Origin: Kappaphycus alvarezii
Lineage: Eukaryota; Rhodophyta; Florideophyceae; Gigartinales; Solieriaceae
NCBI GenBank assembly: GCA_002205965.3
Contig: NADL03000691.1
Location: forward strand, 806,001 to 870,000
Direction: 5' to 3'
DNA: 64,000 nt
The position numbers were made by a program, and so were the translations under genes. Below, one piece after another: positions 58,015 through 64,000 of the stretch. Numbering within the stretch: the stretch's first letter is position 1; each line of letters begins with the position of its first letter. The notes below the pieces were generated by a model that saw only the letters and a list, made by a program, of their open reading frames with translations, ran no database searches and was not told the DNA's origin.

Positions 58015-58673
58015 TTGGCCGACCTAGACAACAGCCCCAATGAGAGGCGATTACTCGATCTTATCATTGACGCTCCCCTGCTCACGCGCCCCTTCACTGC
58101 CTTGAACCTTATTCTTTTCAGCCCCCCTTTTACCCGGTACCGTAACCTCTCTGGCAAGTGTGCATCTGGTCTTCAATGCGATGGAAAGACAAAACAATGC
58201 ACACTATTCCATTCCCTTCGACGACGAAGGCCTTAGAAACTTTATGGTTGAGCAGACTGGAAAACCATTCTGATTTGACCTTCCTAAGGACAACGTTATC
58301 ATCGATCTTCATCCGCAATACAGCTTTTATGACAAAGAATTGCAAAATACATCATATCGGCGAGGATTCTCAGTTTCACTCTCAGCATTTGGGCCAGGTA
58401 TTCCCTGAAGTCATTCAATTTTTTCAATCAAATGTATCCTTCCAAACACAACTCCATTATAGTAAATGATTTCCCACTTCTCCCCTAATTTATCTAATTA
58501 TTCTTCGATCGGAGTATCACCGATATGAATGTGAAACGAGTAACGTGAGAAAGGGGTTTAATCGGACTTTTGAAACTGCTTTGGGGAAATCCTTGGATAA
58601 ATATCGGCCAGATTTGCCGGGCAAAAATATATTTGGTGATGAGGTAAAAGATTTGTTGCATTTGTCAAGCTAA
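58015..58673 (+). pseudogene. Decayed gene of unknown function
   Basis: Coding-like blocks in successive plus frames are ERRLLDLIIDAPLLTRPFTA, SIPFDDEGLRNFMVEQTGKP, one stop, FDLPKDNVIIDLHPQYSFYD, SYRRGFSVSLSAFGPGIP, then YECETSNVRKGFNRTFETAL and KSLDKYRPDLPGKNIFGDEV, ending LLHLSS before TAA at 58671-58673. The blocks are joined by stops and frame changes. The residue pattern is clearly protein-like, but I recognise no family. It could be a lost host gene or a transposon-borne gene. Confidence 0.45.
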
Positions 58674-59460
58674 AATAAGTGAGCATTTTTTAACACCGAA
58701 CTTATTCTTCAAACTACTTGCTTTTTTTATTTAATTCATTAAATTTTCCATTTTTACTCCCCACTTTCTCTTCTATTTTCACCTTTTGGGTTCAATTACC
58801 TTCTTTTTTACCAGTAATTGTTTCATTTCTCTCTGAGTACTTGATGTCTTGTAACCCTTGGTATATTTACTTATAATCAAGATTATTCTTGTGAATTGCG
58901 TCGTATTCTATCTCTTTAAATCCGACTAAAATTGGTGTACACCGAAAACGAATTCTCGCAAATTTGATGTCTCAGAAATTGGCAGATCTACCAATTTGAG
59001 GTTGTTGGTGCAAGTGAAACCAGTCCAGTAATGGCAAAAATTTATCCACGACCCTCGAACAAGAACTCGACATTTTACGCAGCCTTTACTGTCACCATAT
59101 ATGTACTTTACCCTTTCTGAATCATTTTCCATCATCTTCTACCCGCTATTTTCTCGGGTCCAACCGAATTAGAGAGCTATCTCGTTGTGAATCAGTATAA
59201 CGTAGAAATGTCTAATCTTTCGATACCTACTAGAGCTCTAAGCACAAAATTTGCAAAAATTGGACTTCGAAAAGTGTATTTGTTGATACATATATAAGTG
59301 ATACGTGTCTGTCATGCCGATATCGGCATGAACGTCTACACGTGTATAGTGTACTTCCGTACACTGCTTTCCAACGTGCACTGGTCCATTTTATCCCGCG
59401 AGACACTATTGGCATGGCCTCCGGCTGACCACAAGACTCAAGACTCAAAGAAAAAGCCGA
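58674..59460. other. No supported gene
   Basis: A minus frame at 59135-58926 has no motif. Confidence 0.3.
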
Positions 59461-59675
59461 CGTGAGCAACCGCCCCCCCTGCGGGCGCTGTGGTCTCGCT
59501 GTCCCATCGCTGTCCGGTTCAGAAAGCGGGGGGCGGCGCCACACTCAAGTGCGATGAGGTGCACTTCGAGCAGCAAACCGCACGAATTTCGACCTGCGGT
59601 CAAGTCACCAATGTGACCATGTACTGTAGAGTCTTTCAGTCGGTAATCCGACGTAGAAGACCGAAGGACTTATAA
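59461..59675 (+). pseudogene. Cys-rich coding-like segment in a GC island
   Basis: Two plus frames give NRPPCGRCGLAVPSLSG and then RCPVQKAGGGATLKCDEVHF, ARISTCGQVTNVTMYCRVFQ. The Cys spacing (CGRC, CP, KC, TCG, YC) suggests a zinc-binding fold broken by one frameshift. Family unknown. Confidence 0.3.
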
Positions 59676-60382
59676 GTTCAACCAAATACCGGTTGGTCTA
59701 AAAGTCTTTTAGTCAAATAAAAAGGACACAAAGTCAGAAAACTTCAAAAGTATTAGTAAGTCTATGATTTTTCCGAAGAATGAGTGTCCCTAGAACTTTT
59801 CTATGAGACATCAAAAATAGACCAGGACAAAAAGAGTCGAATGACGAAGAGACGGGTTAACAGAGTCCCAAGATGAAAGGGGGAATTCTAAACAGGGCAC
59901 TGGAATGAGAATTAGTAAATTAAATGGACTTGGTGATTCTAGCCATAGGTCGGATTGGATGGACATTGGGTGTGCTGCATTTGTTGTAGGAAATGATATG
60001 CAATCTCGAGCCGATCAAGGATCTGTAAGTGACCGAATGGGTACTGATGATATCTCGAGGGGGTTCTTTGATCTAATCTAGAGAAAAAATGTTGCCTTGA
60101 ACAGATTTGATTTGTTTCTGTCAAGTATCTCCTGTCGATTTGTCTGTGTCCATATGGTTTCATGTCCGTGTTTCTAGTGCTCTTAGTACCTTTAATGAGA
60201 TTTAACTTTAGTAAAAAGTATTACGTAAACTTAGTCATCCAGAAAATTGAGGACAAATGTAAATTCACCTTCAAGAAAAATATTTTATCACCTCTCTAGC
60301 CACGAAGAGAAATGAAAGAGTCTGATCCATTTGAACTGAACAATAGAGCAGTTAGCCCTCTTTTCTCTTCCACTACTTTTTC
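59676..60382. other. No supported gene
   Basis: Nothing recognised on either strand. Confidence 0.3.
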
Positions 60383-60724
60383 TTGTCCAGTTACGCCTGC
60401 TGTAGCACTTTAGTGGCCTGCAACAACTCTCACGAACTTTTTTATGTTAGTCGGAACTTGGATCTGAAGATACTGCAAGTGTTGAGACAAAGCGACGAGA
60501 AGTCACTCAAACCGCTTACTGCGTCATACGTTAATCCAAAGGGAGATCTTTTACGAGAGGAAGTTGTAATACAAAAAATGGTCCTCCCTTCATGTAATAC
60601 AGGAAATGGTCCTCCCTTCGTGCAATCAGCAACCTACAACGATCCCGCCCCTAACTTCTCCACCGTCATTTCCAAATTTACTTCCATTTTATCTAGATAT
60701 TTTTATACTGTATTAACCCTCTGA
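60383..60724 (+). CDS. Hypothetical protein or exon, 113 residues
   Basis: The frame starts with GTG and includes SRNLDLKILQVLRQSDEKSL, PLTASYVNPKGDLLREEVVI and FSTVISKFTSILSRYF. A 28-bp direct duplication (AAATGGTCCTCCCTTC and following bases) at 60577-60632 lies inside it and keeps nearly the same phase. No family recognised. It lies about 175 bases upstream of R1 copy E. Confidence 0.35.
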   Translation: MSSYACCSTLVACNNSHELFYVSRNLDLKILQVLRQSDEKSLKPLTASYVNPKGDLLREEVVIQKMVLPSCNTGNGPPFVQSATYNDPAPNFSTVISKFTSILSRYFYTVLTL

Positions 60725-60899
60725 ATCGACCCCGAATCAAGTTCCTTTTCCCTTTTTGCTTACCTCCTCCTCCAAATTCGCCTTTTCTTTGAAAGAAGGG
60801 CGCAAATGTACTACTGCAAAATCCCTTGCAATTTATTTTACCTCTAATCTATAGAACCTGCCCCGGGAGCCTATTTAAACCCTTTATTCTAAGTTCCAA

Positions 60900-61530
60900 A
60901 TGCCCCGATCATTTTACTCATCACCCCTCTCCCCCCACACACCCAAAACACCCTACATTGCCTCCCATTCCCCAACGTCTATCAAAATGAACAACCTTCG
61001 CCCCTCCGCCCCACCACCAAAAACCGCCCCTCTCGCCCCATCAATGGCCTCCGTCTCGCCGCCTGCGGCCAACCGATGCCGACGACTACCTCCGGCGGCA
61101 AACTAAGAAGAAGATCATCGAGTTCGTTCGCCGCCTCCTATAGAAGAAGAGGCGAGGGAGGTAAGTGAGGATGAGGCTGAAAGTCGAGGAGGAGAGCGGG
61201 GAGTCCTTCGAGGAATGGGCAGCCCCGGAGTTGGTCTACGAGGATAAGGACGAAGAGGAGGATCAGGATGAAGATGATGAGGGGGTTATGAGGGCGATGA
61301 GGACGAGATGAGGACGACGAAGATGAGGCACAGGAAGGTGGGAAGGGTTGGAATGGGGAATGTATGGAACAAGTGGTACCGACTATGGAACCTGATGGGG
61401 ATATCTTTAGTAGTTTAGATATCTCCCAGGAAAATAGATAGTTATGAGCCGTTCGCAGATATTTGTGGGACTGCTTGGACAGCATGGATATTTTGGAAGA
61501 GCTGTTTGGATCTGATTTAGAGAATGGGAA
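60900..61530 (+). pseudogene. R1 acidic protein gene, copy E
   Basis: ATG at 60900 lies about 30 bases after CTATTTAAA (60871 on). The protein starts MPRSFYSSPLSPHTPKTPYI, is Pro/Ser/Ala-rich, then needs frame changes for ADDYLRRQTKKKIIEFVRRL, the acidic tract SGESFEEWAAPELVYEDKDE and EEDQDEDDEG. CMEQVVPTMEPDGDIFSSLD follows, and after a stop SMDILEELFGSDLEN and TAA near 61530. The order matches copy C. It is the most complete copy in the window. No known domain; the acidic centre and basic block would fit a nucleic-acid or chromatin-associated protein, which is inference only. Confidence 0.6.
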
Positions 61531-61624
61531 ATAAGAGGACCAAATAATTTTTAGTTTCTTAAGTATCTTTTGCTTAGAGTATATTGTCCACACAAAGTAT
61601 TTTTATGCATTTCTTGGTATCTTC

Positions 61625-61969
61625 TGTAGTTTTGTTCGGACTTTAGGGGTAGCCGAAAGTCTATATAAGCTGAGTAAACTGCTTCTCCTTGAGACAAGCA
61701 AGTTGGCAGACAACTTCAAGCCAAGTCCCGAGTAGTAGGAAGTTGAGAGTCAACTTCAGACCCAAGAAAATTTTCTTACGCTGGTCGCAGAGCGTCGGTG
61801 GTAGACCCTGCCCCTTTTATACTTGCTTGTAGCTTCCTCAACTTTCTTCTATATACACTCCCTTTTTTTCGTTCAACAATGCCACGGTAGCATTTTTTCG
61901 CTCGCAACACCTCCTTCTCAGAGTAATTGGTTCTGAGGATCTCTTCCTTCGCAGATTTACCCCTATCAG
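61625..61969 (+). mobile_element. R1 terminal region, copy E
   Basis: Starts about TGTAGTTTTGTTCGGAC and ends GATTTACCCCTATCA at 61969, identical over the last 14 bases to the solo LTR end at 10268. A TATATAAG box is at 61662-61669. No matching 5' copy is seen upstream of the acidic ORF, so a normal two-LTR layout is not shown here. Confidence 0.7.
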
Positions 61970-62503
61970 AAGTCTTCACAATTACAGTCATAAGTGCAAC
62001 TGTAGCTTACAGTTGATTGTATTGTAGATCCAAAAAAAATGAAGCCAATCCCGTCAACGACGCCTCGGCGGGACACAGTACTTATCTGTAACCGCGCCTC
62101 GGCATCGACCACCTTTACCTTGAACACTAAGCGTCTCATTGGTAAACCAGACTGAACAACTCGTCCGGTTTCTCTAGCACTCGCCTAACTCCACTGAGAT
62201 TAGGGTTGCGACCGACCTTGGCCTACATCATCCTGAATTGGCTGCGTTGCGCACGTAGCACTCAGGACTGAGTACCCCAGGGCGGACCGAGACGCCAAAC
62301 CCCCAGTTTCCACAACACTTGCAAGTTCACACGGAACTAGTAAAAACCCTCCTCGGCCCGAACATTCCTCACCCTTCACTCTCAGTTACCTCCCATCTTC
62401 CTTGTTTCCCATCATCCTCCCTTATCCTCCCATCTCGGCCACCCACCCCTTTTTTACCCCCCCACCTACTCCCCTCACCTTTACCTCCACCTAAATCCTT
62501 ACT
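61970..62503 (+). other. Leader or LTR-like region before the gag gene
   Basis: A short inverted repeat (CAACTGTAGCTTACAGTTG) lies near 62000. From 62000 GC content rises. The region before 62504 is pyrimidine-rich and probably the 5' leader of the gag element. I could not identify a primer-binding site. Confidence 0.3.
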
Positions 62504-64000
62504 ATGCCGGAAATTTTCTCCGAAGCAGACCTCAGTCTGTTGTAAAAGGACATCGCCAGAAATGAGGAGAGCACAAGCGACCCACAGGTGCTCGGCTTAT
62601 GCGCTATCCTCAAGGACGCAATTGAGCAACCAAAGGCAGACGTTCTAGGGACCTGCAAGAATCCTTACCTGCAGATACACTCTACGATGAAGAATGCTTG
62701 GCCAACCACAGGATCTTCAGCGTCGTGAGAGATATCTTAGAGAAATCTGGTATCGAAGTGATACGCGATCGAAACCTCAAGATAAGCGTGAAAGTCGCCA
62801 GAGCATTGTACCAAGACCCCACGCAGGTTTCTGAGGCCGAAGCTTATGTCAAGTCATATCACCGTGCAAAGCATCACCGCCGTCATAATCAAGGCCCAGA
62901 CGCCGGGACAGGGGCAGCCGCGCGTAAAATTGTAGCTGCCCGTCCGGAAGTGAGTGATCAACAGGCATTAGGAAGACAAGTACTCCGGCTCCTTCTCTGG
63001 CAAGATACCATTACACTGCGTTCGAAACAAGTTCCTTGATGCAGTCCGAGATCAAAGCATACCCGTAAAGACGAAGTGACCTTCTTCACGCCGGACTATC
63101 TGGCTTGGCGTTAGACTACTATTACAAGTCTATCCGAGGTATTTAACTACAATTGAAAGCCTTCAAGGCACTAGAGGAGCGCTTCAACACTCTCCAGCAC
63201 CAAGCCCAAGCACGCTCGTACCTCAAGAAACTGACTATAGAAGGAATTAAGAAGGAGAAGAACTGCTCGTCAATGACAGCTCTCGAGGTCGCACATGAGC
63301 GGATCATTACACTGTCCCATCCTGTGGCCGAGAATACCAAAGTGACAGCCATTATTGCGACTTCATGGAAGACGTTGTCCGAGAGGCAGATTGGGCTGAA
63401 AAGGTCGTCCATGCCGGCTAACTCCATCGCCAACTGGACAATGGATTACAATACCTTTTACCGAAGCTAGGCGCCGCACTCACATCTTATGAACGCCGTC
63501 ACCGACCTCGACGATTCTTACGGCGCCACATTCTTCGGAGAAAGGTATGCCGCGCCAGTGCGCCGCCCCACTAGCTCCGGAACTAGAAGCACTGTACGGA
63601 GCAATGCCCGCGCACAACACGGCTCCGGCGACCTTAGTCTCTCCAGCATGTGCGACCCCAAAATAGGATTCGTAAGGCCATGTCCCCAGCACAGCTAGCA
63701 GAGCTCAAGGCCAAGAAACGATGCCTTCGTTGCAAACAACTAGGCCATTGGCGACACGAATGCCCCAGCGATACCAACCTCAAGTAACTCCGTAATGATG
63801 TCCCTCATCTCAGATATTGGAAACAGCGAGGACGCCGTCGCCAAGAACTCTGGGCCATATCTGAAGACGACGATGAATACTACGCCTATTGCGCCTCCAA
63901 TACCAGGGCCACGACAACTCAGACGGTCACAGCAACTCCTTCGAGGCACTAGTACACCACGTCGAACAGTCAAACGCACCGTATACCGAAGCTGAAGCGA
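62504..64000 (+). pseudogene. Retrotransposon gag with CCHC zinc knuckle, runs off the window
   Basis: From ATG 62504: MPEIFSEADLSLL, stop, KDIARNEESTSDPQVLGLCA, a frameshift near 62660, then ANHRIFSVVRDILEKSGIEV and LKISVKVARALYQDPTQVSE. Later blocks include EADWAEKVVHAG and ALTSYERRHR. The zinc knuckle CLRCKQLGHWRHEC at 63722-63763 fits C-X2-C-X4-H-X4-C of gag nucleocapsids. Several stops and frame changes make it defective. Knuckle type and length suit a copia or gypsy gag. Pol, if present, lies beyond the window. Confidence 0.65.

Noticed and set aside
62319-62648. Proline-rich plus-strand ORF before the gag
   Set aside because: It overlaps the gag start in another frame and is low-complexity, derived from a pyrimidine-rich leader.

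Overview
This window looks like a repeat graveyard in a eukaryotic nuclear genome. There are no operons, no ribosome-binding sites and almost no intact long reading frames. Nearly everything recognisable is a retrotransposon in some state of decay. I see RNA-polymerase-II-style TATA boxes, non-LTR retroelements with a restriction-like endonuclease, copia and gypsy/DIRS-like fragments, and one solo LTR with a clean target-site duplication. This mix occurs in several algal, fungal and protist lineages, and I cannot name the species from sequence alone. The window has three compositional zones. About 1-12 kb is rather GC-rich and TE-dense. About 12-26 kb is intermediate, with decayed genes, a copia relic and a 30-bp tandem array. 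About 26-58 kb is strongly AT-rich and nearly empty, and composition rises again towards the right edge.

Layout. On the minus strand, 1-1620 holds the 5' part of a retroelement (TATA region, gag-like ORF, start of the reverse transcriptase) cut by the window edge. At 3440-6240 (minus) there is a decayed non-LTR element with RT, CCHC knuckle and RLE endonuclease, and a tail of a relative lies at 2722-2880. At 7437-11640 (minus) there is a second, better preserved RLE-type element. Its ORF1 and ORF2 overlap by ATGA, and a 632-bp solo LTR (9637-10268) interrupts it with the 5-bp duplication AGACC. A 30-bp-period array fills 12138-13081. From 13.1 to 19.3 kb lie decayed or exon-like coding pieces, including a possible Tudor/PWWP-like domain at 18026-18376. 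A copia pol relic spans 19690-22330.

A dispersed family, here called R1, recurs at 6902-7335, 22739-23949, 26285-26985, 29973-30040 and 60900-61969, and also supplies the 3' part of the solo LTR. Three of its copies encode the same C-terminus of an unknown acidic protein directly upstream of a terminal region that ends ...CCCCTATCA. R1 is the best candidate for something undescribed.

The 32-kb AT-rich stretch contains only short coding-like islands (34.7, 40.7, 43.1, 44, 49.7, 50.8 and 51.6 kb) and a few short repeats. The right end holds further relics (57.7-60.7 kb), R1 copy E, and a gag gene with a CCHC zinc knuckle that runs off the window. The only visible interplay between genes is among transposons: insertion into one another, 5' truncation and repeated exchange of promoter regions.
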